A stretch of 64,000 nt of DNA from Cavia porcellus (GCF_034190915.1 NW_026947506.1:15871501-15935500), one strand, 5' to 3'. Counted from the first letter of the stretch, positions 24,004-35,689 are shown. Made by a program: numbers and translations. The notes: generated by a model not told the origin, from the letters alone.

Positions 24004-25364
24004 GTAAGTATTCTTCGAACTTTTTGCAGATTTGATTACATTGCACTAAATCTGTTTATTTAGAGAGCACTGCCAGTCACAGGTAGGGATAATTTAGGTA
24101 GTTTACATTGGTCTGTATCATAGTATCTTAGATTTAAATCAACAAGGAGCCCTTGTGGAAGCAGCACTATTTCATTTTAATTCATCTTCATGGCATTACT
24201 ATTAGAAAGCAATAAGAATACTGACTGGACATGCTTAAGGGGAGTCAGACAGTGGGTGAGCTCCAAGATTGGCATGATGTCATTAAGGACAGTTTTCTGT
24301 CACTTGTCCTGAAAAATAATTCTCCCTTGTCATGGGCAAGCTTCTCTTCCATGAGCCTCAGTTTTTCTTCAGCTGTTGATCTTCCCTAGTGGTGGCAGGC
24401 CTGTGTCAGCCAGCCAAAGGGCACAAGTAAATCACTCCTCTAGAAGGCTTGATGTGCATACTGCTTATGAGAATAGGGAACCCAGGTCTCTCTGTCAGCG
24501 ACTTTGGTTGATTCCAGGTGCACTATTTGTTCCCAGTTGCAACTATATGAATCAAATGGGATGGATTGGGGAAGTTACCCAGATTAGCCTGGCTGCTCTC
24601 ACGTAGGAGAGGAGGACAAAGGATTGATAAACCAGGAGAATACTGAAGAGAATTGTCCCAGTTATTTGGGATCAAAGAGGGAGCAAAGGAGAGCAAGTGA
24701 GTGGGATAGACATCTGCTGGTCAAATCACAGGCTCCTAATGCCAGAGCAGGGACAATAGAGAGAGGTACAGCATTTTTTCTCTTATCCTGAGGAAGGTTT
24801 TTAACCCATCAAATTCCAAAATTCTGTGTGAAGTACAATACAGTGTCATAGGCCAAAAGCGTCGATGAGGAAAGGTGTTTCATTTGGCCCATATAACAAT
24901 GGCTTCAGAGCCACAGTTTCTCTGAAGTACACTCTAGTTACCCGTCAAACACATGGACTGCTTCAGAATGTTAATAGCAATGGGAAGGTGTTAGTGATAC
25001 AGTTGACCAAGAGGCACGCTAGCTTGCTCTTTTAATCCCAGCATTCTTGGGGATTTACGTAGGAGGTCTCTGAAAAGTGCACCCCAAATTTGGAAGCCTA
25101 GTGAATTAATTAGACTGAATCTCAACACCATAAAATGAATAAAAGGACAAGACATGTAATTCAGTGTGCAGTCTCTATGCTCAATCTCCAGTAGTAAAAA
25201 ACAAAACAAGATGCACTGTGTCATAGAATGTCATCAGAAGGTAGATTTTTAATAATGTAATTTGCTGCTTGTAGGACTAAATTTTGCTGTGGAGTTCCAG
25301 CTCTACTCAATGCTTAGTGATTCTCATGCCACAGTCATCTGAGTGGTAAAATTATATGCATATA

Positions 25365-25760
25365 TAGTGGTATAAGTATTAACTGAATGTGTTAATTTGA
25401 TTAAAGCATGCCTAACTCAAATGGATTTAAATAGCATAGGAATACCCACTCTAGGGTGGATCCCCACCTTTTATACCACTTAGGCGAGTATCCACCCTAG
25501 GGTGGGTCTAATCCCATGGAGTTAGGCATGCTTACTCAAATTAACAGATTAAGTTAATACTTACACCACCAGTATTTTGTCTCACTACAGAAAAAGATTA
25601 CTTTTTGCTACTTTTGAATTTCTTTTTTATTTGTCATTTATTTCTTTGTTTGAAATTTGAAAGTGTCTCTTGCTTGTAGTCCTTTGCATAAAAGGAAGCA
25701 AAAAAGGAAGGGTTACATCTGTTCCAGAAGAACTCAAACTGTACTCAAAAAATATTAAAA
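25365..25760 (+). promoter_or_regulatory. Proximal promoter-like block, split by an inverted insert, unit 1
   Basis: The block starts like the pseudogene's proximal block and reaches ccccacc at 25,468. It then runs into a reversed copy of the distal block (25,469-25,685) and resumes at gcataaaaggaagc (25,686), followed by gttacatctgttccagaag. The pseudogene reads straight across this point. Whether it still promotes transcription is unknown. Confidence 0.5.
25469..25685 (-). repeat. 217-base inverted copy of the distal promoter flank, unit 1
   Basis: Reverse complement of about 23,642-23,855, starting inside the distal TATA box (ttttatacc on plus) and ending in gtagtccttt. Equivalent inserts lie at 44,295-44,512 and 63,183-63,399. 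It is absent upstream of the pseudogene. Confidence 0.85.
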
Positions 25761-26023
25761 AGGGGATTTCTTTAGTGAATTGTTTTTTAAAGGAATCAAG
25801 ACAGGACTGAATAGTGACTAATTATTAAGTAAATATTGGTAAATGTAAGTCTGATTAATTAATTTTTTAAATCTACACATCAGGCTATCTAGTTTGTGAC
25901 TGCCTTATCTTCCTGCTTGTCTTGGATCTGCTGAATAGAGTGACATGTCTACAGTCTGGTGAAGAAAGAAAACCTGGGAGACCTTCTTTCACTTTCACAC
26001 TGGTGCTGTCAGGAATTCAAGAA

Positions 26024-27112
26024 ATGTCCAGTGGGCCAGTAGCTGAGAACCAGCATGCCACAGAGATCAAAGTAGTGAAATTCTCCTACATGTGGACCAT
26101 CAGTAACTTTAGCTTTTCCCTAAAGGAAATAGGTAGTGCCATTGAAAGTTCAACCTTTTCACCTGAAGCAAATGATAACCTGAAATGGTGCTTACGAGTA
26201 TATCCAAAAGGGATCAATGAAGAAAGCAAAGATTACCTGTCCCTATGTCTGGCACTGATCAGCTGCCCGATGGGAGAAGCTTGGGCAAAATTCACATTTT
26301 ATATTGTGAATGATAAAGGACAGAACACCAAAGGTCTAGCGAGTCAAGAAATTCAGAGATTTGATCCAGGCACAGAATGGGGATTCAGAAAATTCATCCT
26401 TAGAGATTTTCTTTTGGATGCAACCAATGGGCTACTCCCTGATGACAAGCTGACCCTCTTCTGTGAGGTGAAAGTGACACAAGACACTACCGACAGTTTT
26501 AGCCTGAATCACAAGAATATAGTGAAGGCTTGTGAGAATTGGTTAGCAAGTGATCTAGCAGGGCTGTGGAAGAATTCCCTGTTGGCAGACTGTTGCTTCT
26601 TTGTGGCTGGCCAGGAATTCCAGGCTCACAAAGCCATCTTAGCAGCTCGTTCTCCAGTTTTCAAGGCCATGTTTCAACATGAAATGCAGGAGAGCATAAA
26701 CAATCGAGTTGAAATCAGTGATATGGAGCCTGAAGTTTTCAAGGAAATAATGTTCTTCATGTACACTGGAAAGGCACCAAACCTTGGCAGAGTGGCACCT
26801 GATCTGCTGGCAGCTGCAGACAGGTATGGCCTGGGACGCCTGAAGCTCATGTGTGAGAAACACCTCTGCTGCAATCTCTCTGTGAAGAATGTCATCAAAA
26901 TCCTCATCTTGGCTGACTTCCACAGTGCACATCAGTTGAAAGTTTGTGCAGTGGATTTCATCAACTCGCATATTTCTGACATCCTAGAGACTGAGGAGTG
27001 GAAGTCCTTAGTGGTGTCACACCCTCATTTGGTGGCTGAAGCCTACCAGTCTCTGGCTTCCATGCATTGTGCTTTCCTGGGACCCCCATATAAGCGTGTA
27101 AGGCTGTCCTAA
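26024..27112 (+). CDS. TD and POZ domain protein (SPOP/TDPOZ family), copy 1
   Basis: 362 residues in one exon. It aligns without gaps to SPOP from SPOP's MSSGPVAE to its GPP.KR end, so SPOP number = residue + 12. The N-terminal MATH domain (about 19-149) recruits substrates. The BTB/POZ domain (about 178-285) and the following 3-box/BACK region (about 286-350) bind CUL3 and oligomerise, so the expected role is a CUL3 ubiquitin-ligase substrate adaptor. SPOP dimer residues L186, L190, L193 and I217 are kept (L174, L178, L181, I205), as is BACK Y353 (Y341). In the substrate cleft F102, W131 and F133 are kept, but Y87 is Cys75 and Y123 is Gln111. The tail ends KRVRLS, a shortened basic tail like SPOP's nuclear signal. 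The ATG at 26,024 is chosen because it matches SPOP; the frame is open 34 codons further but has no ATG there. AATAAA lies at 27,502. Confidence 0.93.
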   Translation: MSSGPVAENQHATEIKVVKFSYMWTISNFSFSLKEIGSAIESSTFSPEANDNLKWCLRVYPKGINEESKDYLSLCLALISCPMGEAWAKFTFYIVNDKGQNTKGLASQEIQRFDPGTEWGFRKFILRDFLLDATNGLLPDDKLTLFCEVKVTQDTTDSFSLNHKNIVKACENWLASDLAGLWKNSLLADCCFFVAGQEFQAHKAILAARSPVFKAMFQHEMQESINNRVEISDMEPEVFKEIMFFMYTGKAPNLGRVAPDLLAAADRYGLGRLKLMCEKHLCCNLSVKNVIKILILADFHSAHQLKVCAVDFINSHISDILETEEWKSLVVSHPHLVAEAYQSLASMHCAFLGPPYKRVRLS

Positions 27113-27501
27113 TATCCAACCTGTCCATTTATCTCCCACAAACAGGGGTCACAGTGGTTACCACTGAGCCTTTGCTAGAGAGGACAATCTTTGGAGTGTT
27201 CACACTTCTTCAAGGAAACACTGAATTTTGTTTGTCCCTAGGAATAGATGGCACCAATTTTCAATTTTAATAATGAGCAGATAGGAACTTAAAATTTAGG
27301 AGAGTAACTTTTGAAAAGTCCTCAGAATGTAAGTTAGAGGTAATCAGAATTCTGGCTTTTACAATATAATGCATGCTAATTTTTGCAGTGTTGATCCCAA
27401 AGTAAAAATCAAAGGATTCAGCAGCAAAACAGACACACCTAGGGGTAGATCTGCCATAAGAAAGTAGGACGTTTGTCTCTTCCTTCATTTTTTTTTTCAT
27501 G

Positions 27502-27507
27502 AATAAA
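27502..27507 (+). other. Candidate polyadenylation signal, copy 1
   Basis: AATAAA 390 bases after the stop codon. Its position is conserved at 46,331 and in the pseudogene (5,087-5,092). Confidence 0.5.
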
Positions 27508-28157
27508 GTTTAATCTTACTTTATGCAGTTGTGTGAGTTCTTTTCCTTTTTGTACATTGAATAGTTAAAAGTCTGGGGAAATTTGAGGATGGCCAGATGC
27601 CTTGAAGCCCACCCATGTGCTGGAATCCCAGATTTATATTCGCACTAATCAACTTCAGGAATGGGAGAAGAACAACACCCAGGACTTGAACATTTAGACG
27701 AAAGGAATTACCTGTGAAGCATCTTTTTGCTCCCTTGTGTATGACAGAGGGACATTGGCATGCATTCCAGGCACTGGCCTGCACATCCCAGCAGTGATAG
27801 TGTAAGAACTGCCTGCCTCTGAAGGAGCATACCAATCATCAGGTTCCTGGGCCAAAGAGAGGGAAAAGTGTTCCATTTTAAGAAAAACGAAAAGTTAGAG
27901 AAAAAAATAATAGAGACAATTTGTGTATTACACAAGAATTCATGTTCGGGGAGCAAATTTTAATCCTTTCAACTTTGCCAATATAAAGGTGCTAGTAAAC
28001 ATGCCTCCTTGTTGTACAAAATCCAAGGGAGTCCTTACACTGTTAACAGTTATTGCTTGCAAGAACACAATATACATTCTTTTCCTATCTTAAAAATGAG
28101 GGATGGGCGATAAAAGAGGCATTAGGAGTTTTATGTGGAAGATGATTATTTTGACAA

Positions 28158-28289
28158 TTTTACCTTTAACAGCAATCACTGTTGGTGGTGTTTTGGAACC
28201 ACTCTGGACATTTCAATTTCATGGGCGTTTAAGGACACATGAGAGTAGAACCTCACTTGTCTTCAACAGGTGCATAGTGATATAAAAAT
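28158..28289 (+). repeat. 132-base block, original position, unit 1
   Basis: Shares ttttacctttaaca, ggaaccactctggacattt and tagtgatataaaaat with 29,581-29,712. The left arm has only this copy (inverted, about 4,315-4,450). Confidence 0.8.
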
Positions 28290-29580
28290 GTGTAGCCCTC
28301 AATTATACATCAACTTTAATGGCACTCTATGAGAATGCAAATGTGAGATAGCAACTTGTATAAATTCTAAAGAGGCAGGAGGCTCTCCCTGAGGCTCTTC
28401 TGCTCTACACTTCCCCATGCTGCCTGCACTTGTTGGTTTCATACACCCGTGTGTTCTTCAACATTGCAACCTCACTCACAGAAATCTGTCTTTCTTGAGG
28501 GCTCCAGCAACAAGATAACAGTGATGAATGCTAAAGAGCATTTCACTCATTTGTCTTCACAAGGTCTATGGTCCTTAAATATTGTCAGAAAAGTTTTTGA
28601 AGCATTTTGATGAATTTATTTCTCTTACATTCCCTTCTCCCTTTTCTTTAAAACCAGAAAATGCAAAGGAAAGCGACTGAGAGGAAAAATAAACATTTAC
28701 TATTAAATGCTTTTTAAAAATATTAAGATTCATCAGCTGTCCATAACAAACTAGCTGCCTGTGTTGGAGCTATCGCAGTATCTTCTCATTAACCACACCT
28801 CCTACAAAGCAGAACATTCAAATATAAAGTGTTTTGTTCTTGGAAATATAAATTATTGCTATTTTTAAAATAAATCTGCATATTAAAATCAGGGTTCCAT
28901 CTCTACCTCAAATTAACTAACAAAGAAATAACTGACATAGTGAAAATTTCACTTGTTGAAAGAAATGAAGCAGAGTGTATTAGAGCCTACAATTGTGCAG
29001 GACCAGTGCCACACTCTGAGACTCCTAGAGTGCAAGTATATGTCACAGTAACTTAATGTCAAATGATTTTGGAGAGATAGAAATTAAAAATGAAGCACAA
29101 ATACACACAAACAGTTTTAATTGCAAAGATAAATGAAGCCATGCAAGGTCTGCAGTTTAGGTGGCTGGAGGCAGGATCATTGTGATCTAAGGTCTAGTTT
29201 AGCTCTCTGGCAAGAGAGGGAGGTGGGCTCTTAAGAATTTGCAAGTGGTCTTGGGGATGCATAATCAACTCCTTAGGCTGGTGTCACTCTTTCAGAATCT
29301 TTTTGACTGAAAAGTGGTTTGCACCCAGGAAAGAATTGTCTCCCTATATCACAATCCCAGTCTCGTAGATTTATGTGTTTTAAACAATAGCAAAAGATTC
29401 TAGTGAAAATGCCACTGTTTGATTTCTCATGCTATAAAAACTAGTTGATGGCAGAAGACCAACAAGCATTTCTCATCAATTTTCAGTCCTTTTAAGGAAA
29501 CAAGGTCCAACTGCACTTGGCAAGACTGAACTCACCTCACCAGCCTATCTGTGTCATCCAAAGATGCCTGGGTACCATCC

Positions 29581-29712
29581 TTTTACCTTTAACAACAATC
29601 ATTGTTGGTGTGGTTTTGGAACCACTCTGGACATTTAAATTTCATGGGCCTTTAAGGACACATGTGAGTAGCACCCCAGTTGTTTTCAACAGGTCCATAG
29701 TGATATAAAAAT
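29581..29712 (+). repeat. 132-base block, inserted copy, unit 1
   Basis: A second copy of 28,158-28,289, sitting after gggtaccatcc. The left arm has no copy at the matching place (about 3,030), so the block was copied here on the right side only. Confidence 0.8.
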
Positions 29713-30923
29713 AAAGTAATATAAAAAGACAAGACATTCGGGTAAATATTTCAACACTTAGATGACTAAAGCAAACAGATTAACAAAGTTTCCAGGTGGC
29801 AGTACAGTTGGACACAGTGAAGCTGAGGGACCCACTCCCCTTCCTTCATTCTACTATAAACACAAATATCTTGATTATCAATATGTAAGTTAACTGGGAC
29901 AGTGAATCATCGAAATTAATAAGAGATGGTGGGGGATGCCAGGAGAATTAGACGGTTCTCACCATAGTGGGAGGCACCTTCAGGCAGAGGGATCTGGCCA
30001 CCAGAGAAGGCAGTTGGAGTACAGCTGTCTGAACACTATGGAGGGCACCTGAGTCTGATTCCTAAAGTACATGAAGCCTGAATCATTGAGGTTCCTGCTC
30101 CTCCTTCTCCTCCATTTTACTGTCTACATTCTGTCAATTCCTGTTGATCTCATCTTTTGGTCTCAAAAGACACAGTAATATTATTTTTATGAGATGTATG
30201 CTATGTAATTCTTTTTATTTGTTTACTTATAGTTTAGACAAAAAAAATCTGGTCTATTTTGGGGCCAACTGACTGTAACAGCTGCCCAATTGATGGATTA
30301 GATGTAGCAGCAAGTTTCCCACCGTTGATTTATCATTGTCGAAGGCCATTGTAGAAACCCAGAATTTCTGCACAAAATATTAGATGGAAACCTGTTCAAG
30401 CTCTTCTTTCAAGACTGACAAATATTTCATTAATGAGAAACCTCCCTAGTGTACCTAATGAAGACACTTATTCAATTTTCTGAATAAAGTTTCCTCTACC
30501 ATTTAATTGAAAGTCAGTTGACGCGGTAGAATTTTATTAGCTTAACGACACTCTTATTGGGTGTATGTGTGACTGTGAGTATGGCGGTGCATTTTTGTAA
30601 AAAGATCTGTGCATAAGGAAACTCATTTCACCTTATGCAGGAGTATTTGTAGTGTCATTTAGCATATATTGGAAATGTCAAAATTTACAGAAATAAAATA
30701 AGACAAAGTCATCATAATTTAAAGAGTATTTAGAACATAAAGATGTCCAAGGGAGGGCAGAAAATATATAATTTTGTACTGTACTGATTTTTGTATTTTA
30801 CTGATACTTAACAATTATGTTAGTTTCAGATATTAAAATTATGAAACAATAGGACTGTTCATTTAACTCACTGGCGTACATGTTTGCCTGGCAAGTGTCA
30901 TGTCTGTGAGTTCACACCCTGCT

Positions 30924-30926
<3 letters not shown>

Positions 30927-30992
<66 letters not shown>

Positions 30993-31011
30993 GACAGAGA
31001 CAGAGACAGAG
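30927..31011. repeat. (TA)n(GA)n compound microsatellite, unit 1
   Basis: A TA run is followed by a GA run and gagaca steps. The unit 2 copy (49,747-49,855) is longer in the gagaca part. Confidence 0.95.
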
Positions 31012-32079
31012 ATAGAAATACATTAGGTGTACCTAAAGAAACAAATCTGTCATATTTTGCATGCCAATATTAATATAGCAGTACATATGGATTATGTTGA
31101 AAGGACTATCAGAGATTAATACAATAACAGTTGTCTCTCTGGATGAACCTGCGTTGTTGCTTGAGTCTGGTGGTTCCACAAAGTCCCATGCAATCATGGA
31201 GGCAGGCTTATAGTGTGCCTGAATGACTCATGATCCAAATCTAGGATATTAGGTTTAAGTGCTACATTCAAATTTTTGAGTGGACTACATAAAATATAAG
31301 TGACTTAAAGATTCTTCTCCTTTTGCTGCTGTTGCTTGTGCTGGTTTCTGCTGCTGAGATCTGATACCATCTGCCATGTTTCATTCTGACTTGTAGACTG
31401 TGGATTATAGACTGAAGGCTCCAAAGATGGTAAACTGAGTTAATCTTTGGGTCCCTAATTTAAAGGTCAAATATTTTGTTTCAACAATGAGACAATAGTA
31501 ACCAACAGAGAAATTGGCACCAGAGAAATGGATTCCTTTGAATACCTGTCCATGTATTTCAAGAGCCTTTGGGAATTTCTTGTGGGTAGATTTTGGAAAT
31601 GTTTGGATGTCTCCTAATGGATAAAGCTATATCACATTATACTTTTTGCAGCATGAGATTCTGCTTAGAACACGGAAGACAAGAATTTTGATAGAAATCA
31701 TAACATTCAAGACCAGTTCAGGATGTTTGATCACCAAAATTGAGTATTTATATGACCAAACTATGCAATTCCTTCTGCTCTTACTTGGGACCCTGAATAA
31801 GCATAGCTTGGGTAGTTTTGCCTGTTATTCTCACAATTGCCTTGTGTAGAGGTGCAGAATCCAGACTCACTATTGTCCTCTAAACCCTGTGTTACTTACA
31901 TTGTTCTGTTCTGATATGCTTTGTTTTGTCCCCTTTTGTCTTTATCTCCTTGAAGTTAAATTTTTAAAAAATGAAAACTAATAGAGACTTCCCAGATTTT
32001 AATATGATTGAACTATTAGGAGTCGTTGAGTGATTTTAATATGAAAGGAAATGAAGAAATAATCATTTCATAAAGGAAA

Positions 32080-32509
32080 CACAAAGTATATTTATACCAC
32101 AGAATAGTACTCTGGCAGGAAGGCTGATAATCTTGACTCATTTGTAGAAAAGTGGATGCACATGTGGATCCAAAACTGAATGAGGCCATGATATATTTGC
32201 ACCAATGGTTATAGCAGCATAATTTGTAATCACTAAATGGTGCAAACAACCAAAATGCTCATCAGTGACAGAGTTGAGGTATTTTTAAACAAAGGAATAC
32301 TATTCAGCTATAAAAGGATGATCTTGCAGGCTTTGAAGGTAAATGGAGGCAACTTGAGACTATCCTCATAAGTGAAATAAACAAGAGTTCCATTAGTAAA
32401 TATCACATTGTCTTTCTAGTGTAAAAAACACAGAAAAAATAATAGATCCTAAATGGATAATGGATACTGTGATAATTATAGGGAGGGAAAGTGCTCTAAA
32501 GGGTATAAT

Positions 32510-32511
<2 letters not shown>
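32080..32511 (+). mobile_element. L1 3' end fragment, unit 1
   Basis: Contains the old L1 3'-end phrases atggttatagcagcataatt, aaaatgctcatcagtgac, gaatactattcagctataaa and cataagtgaaataa, in sense orientation. It is heavily truncated, with no ORF2 frame. Confidence 0.75.

Positions 32512-32559
<48 letters not shown>
32512..32559. repeat. (GT)n microsatellite at a MaLR insertion point, unit 1
   Basis: About 23 GT dinucleotides directly abut the MaLR element. Its last bases, gtgtt, form the target duplication. Confidence 0.95.
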
Positions 32560-32561
<2 letters not shown>

Positions 32562-34788
32562 TCTTAGTTACTTTATGCTCTTCACTGAGACAAAATACCT
32601 GATGTCCAAATTGGGAAAGGAAATGTTTATTTCTTACAGATTTTGGAGGTTTCAGTCCAGACTCAGTTGGCTCAGAGACAGGAGGGCATGGCTGACTGCC
32701 GTCCATTGTGGCTGCAAACAGCAAACAGGAACAAGCAAAAAGCAAGATCTACCTTCTTCCTGCCATTCCATCACATCCTGGCTCCACCCCTATGTGGGTG
32801 AAGCACTGACACCATCAATCCAAGCAGTGGACAATAAACCAATCACAAGAACATAATGCAAACTCATGAGGCCTGGGGGACACAGACATAAACCACGACA
32901 CTCCACCCCTGGCCCCTAGGACTCATGTACATAATTTATACAAAGGACATTTAGTCCACCTCCAAGAGTTGCTAAAGTCCTAAGTTTCAGCACTGCTGAG
33001 TAGTCCAAGTCCCAAGTGTCCTCCAAAATCTATGCCAAACTCTTAATTGTAAGCCCCTGTATAAACAAAGCAAGGTTAAACAGTTCTGAAATGCAAAGCA
33101 ACAAGATAAATATTACCATTCCAAAAGTTAAAAACAGGGGAATATAAAGTATTCAAAACAAAGCAAGTCCAATATCCAGCAGGACACATATTAAGTCCTA
33201 GAGATCCATGCTCAACATCTGAAGCAATCTTGTTGCAAGCTCCAAAAGGCTTGGGTGATTCCACCCCCATGGGACTTCTGGCAATTTCAACTCCTACAGT
33301 TTTTTCTTAATTCCTCTCTGCTTGCTTTTTGCAGTTTTCCTTGGATCATCCACATTCCTGGCTTTCCCAATCTTCTGGGGTCTCCATTGCACCTTTGGCT
33401 TCACACTTATATTTTAACAAATTGCCCTCTCAGAGGCACACTGCTTGGCCAGCCAGGCCCTTTGCTATTGAGGTAGAAGACCTCTTACCCTCAGAATTTG
33501 TGCATTTTCCTTGCACCTAAAATCAGCACCTTATGGATGCCACCAAGGTTTGCTGCTAGCTGAAGCAGTAGCCAGGCTTTTCTCTCTCTTGGCTGTAGGG
33601 GTCAGTTGCCTGGATCACAGGGCTCTGTTTACCTGATTGTGATAAAAACTTCTCCGTGTTGCCGCCATTCTGGAACCTCATGTGGCCTCTGTTGCTATTC
33701 CGGAACCTCATGTGGCCTCTGTCGCGTTCTGGAACCTCACTTGGACTCTGTCACCATTCTGGAGCATGGCACTCTGCAGCTTTTCCCTCTGAGCAAATTG
33801 TTTCACATTTTCCGTGAGGCTGCACTGGGTGGGGACCTGCTACCTGGAATTCCCTGGGGTCATTTTTCTTATCTCTCTGTTTCTCTTCAGGAATGAAAAT
33901 CTCAACTGTGTCTTTACAATCCACAGCCTTTCTGGAATTTTCCTTCTGGCCAAACTCACAGCATTGTGAATTATCCTGCTGGGCTCTTTGCTCTTGATTA
34001 GAAACATAAAGCTGGCTGAAAGCCCCCAACAAGAGCCATGCCTCGGTGTGAATGTTTGATTGTTTTTAATTTCCTTTTCAAGATTAATCAGTCCATTGCC
34101 CTTTTTCTCAGACTGAGGCAAAGTCTCTGGGCAGGAGCAAAATGCATACAAACTTTCTGCCAAGCCATAACACACATCATGTGGAGTCCAACAACCAATG
34201 CAGTCCTTCTTCCAAGCAGAATCCTCCCAAGCCTGGTCTTTACCATGAGGTTTCTATCAGCCTCCTGATGTCTGGAGCTCTGACCAGAATCTCCTCTACA
34301 GAACAGCATAAGGTTCTCCAGCTCTATGCATCCAGGCAACGTGTCCAAACCTTTTCCAAACTCTTCCCACAAGCAATTTCCAAAGCCTCTCAAAAACATG
34401 GTCAGGTATAGTTACAGCAAATGACACTACTCCTGGTACAACATTCCATCTTAGTTACTTTATGCTCATCGCTGAGACAAAATACCTCATGCCCAAGTTG
34501 GGAAAGGAAGGGATTATTTCTTACAGTTTTTGGAGGTTTTAGTCCACACTCATTTGGCTCCCAGGCAGGCGGGCATGGCTGGGCCCACTTTCACAGTGGC
34601 TGCAAACAGCCATCTCAAACCAGCAAAGAGAAAGACACACCTTCTTCCTGCCATTACATCACATCCTAGCTCCACCCCTATGTGGGTGTAGCACTGACAC
34701 CATCAATCCAAGCACTAGACAATAAAACAATCACAAGTGCACAATGCAGATTCATGAGGCATGGGGGACACAGACATAAACCATGACA
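32560..34788 (-). mobile_element. Full-length MaLR-type LTR retrotransposon, unit 1 (second site)
   Basis: LTRs begin tgtcttagttac at 32,560 and, as catcttagttac, at about 34,450; the element ends catgaca at 34,788. It is flanked by a perfect gtgtt duplication (32,555-32,559 and 34,789-34,793). On minus, the start of the internal part reads tggtaccaggagtagtgtca, a MaLR signature. The internal part keeps short gag-like minus frames (33,751-34,399) with stops. A 30-base repeat lies at 33,660-33,775. Non-autonomous and inactive. Confidence 0.88.
33660..33775 (-). repeat. 30-base repeats in MaLR internal region, unit 1
   Basis: About four copies of a ccattctggaacctcatgtg-type unit, one shortened by 3 bases. 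The element at 37,097 has only about two. Confidence 0.75.
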
Positions 34789-34793
34789 GTGTT

Positions 34794-35580
34794 TAATATA
34801 GACATACATGTTACTAAATTTTGGTTGGAAAACTGAACAGACAGTCTGCACTCTCAATGTTTGAGTGTTTATCCACATTTTAAGCTTTGATTTTGCAACT
34901 TGAAGAACTAATTCTCATAGATCAGTATGTAATATATCAACTAGGTATTTCTTAGTGTTAATTTTTTGAATTCCTTATTATTCTACTTTTTTCTATTTTC
35001 TTTTCTTCTTTCTTTATCTATTTCAATACAAATAAACCTAAGTGACAGAAGTTGGTCACCAGAGATTAAATATCATATTGTTTCTGTTGTTAGATGCATG
35101 GAAAGATAATTAAGGAATGCAATAGAGGATAAATGTTGAGAATTAAGAAGAATTCTTTGAAATGTGGAAGAGAAGAAAAGAATAGGACGAGGAAAGGAAA
35201 TGAAGAAATGATTGAGTTATAAAATGGAAATTATTGTAAATGGTGAAGGTAAAATTGAATGAAGGCAGATGAGAAGAACTTGGGCATAAAGCATAATTTT
35301 GATATCTTATGCACAGGTGCACATTCTCTATGTTGACTGTGAACAATATGCCTGAAAAGTATGTAGTACAAGAAAGTAAATCACTAAAACAAATTCAAAA
35401 GAAATAGATACAATAAAAACTTCCAGTACATCTCTAATGTGCCATCTGGAAAACAGTGAGTTGGGATTCAGGGCTCCTTCTATTGAATCCTTGATGGCAG
35501 GCCTAGCTGGAAAACAACAAGTTTGCATGGGGAACCACCTCCAAAGGCAAATTCAAGAATGAGAAAATGTCAAAACTGAG
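34794..35580. other. Noncoding end of unit 1
   Basis: AT-rich, with no gene recognised. It ends at the tandem junction aaaactgag|gatggtag. The copy is 53,616-54,403. Confidence 0.7.
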
Positions 35581-35689
35581 GATGGTAGAAAACTGGAACA
35601 CACATCTGTGTTTGTGAAAGCAGACAAAAGAGAAGCTTTGGAAGAAATCAAGTGATATCTATCCCTGAAGTGGTAGCCGTTCTTCCTTT

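Larger units (their letters stand above)
24004..26012 (+). other. Candidate 5' intron, unit 1
   Basis: It runs from GTAAGT at 24,004 to a pyrimidine-rich tract ending tgctgtcag at 26,012, 11 bases before the coding ATG. It holds the second promoter-like block, with its inverted insert, and no other gene. Alternative acceptors exist nearby (for example after ctacag at about 25,957). Confidence 0.4.
19372..31340 (+). repeat. Right arm of the inverted segmental duplication
   Basis: Inverted partner of 1,395-18,995. Relative to the left arm it has gained a solo LTR at 20,115, a 217-base inverted insert at 25,469 and a 132-base duplicated block at 29,581, and it lacks the ERV. Confidence 0.88.
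27113..32060. other. Noncoding 3' flank of copy 1
   Basis: No gene recognised over about 4.9 kb. It contains a candidate AATAAA (27,502), two related 132-base blocks (28,158 and 29,581) and a TA/GA microsatellite. By eye it is about 99% identical to 45,940-50,900, much closer than the upstream parts of units 1 and 2. Confidence 0.75.
18604..35580 (+). repeat. Tandem unit 1 (about 16.98 kb)
   Basis: Direct homology to 35,581-54,403 runs throughout. The left boundary lies at ctgag|tatggtagaaaactgg (18,599-18,604). The unit is shorter than unit 2 by about 1.85 kb, matching the full-length MaLR versus solo LTR difference at 20,115. Confidence 0.9.

Noticed and set aside
23829..24035. 68-codon frame starting at MDTPLSG in units 1 and 3 (MDTRLSG in unit 2).
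   Set aside because: It overlaps the TATA box, starts upstream of any likely transcript start and runs through the splice donor.
25922..26023. A 34-codon N-terminal extension of the TDPOZ frame (also 44,749-44,850).
   Set aside because: The frame begins at TTG, has no ATG before 26,024, does not match SPOP, and includes the pyrimidine-rich likely splice acceptor.
26639..26971. 110-codon antisense frame inside the TDPOZ gene (also 45,466-45,798).
   Set aside because: It mirrors the coding strand of a near-identical paralogue, so its conservation follows from the sense gene; no domain or start context.
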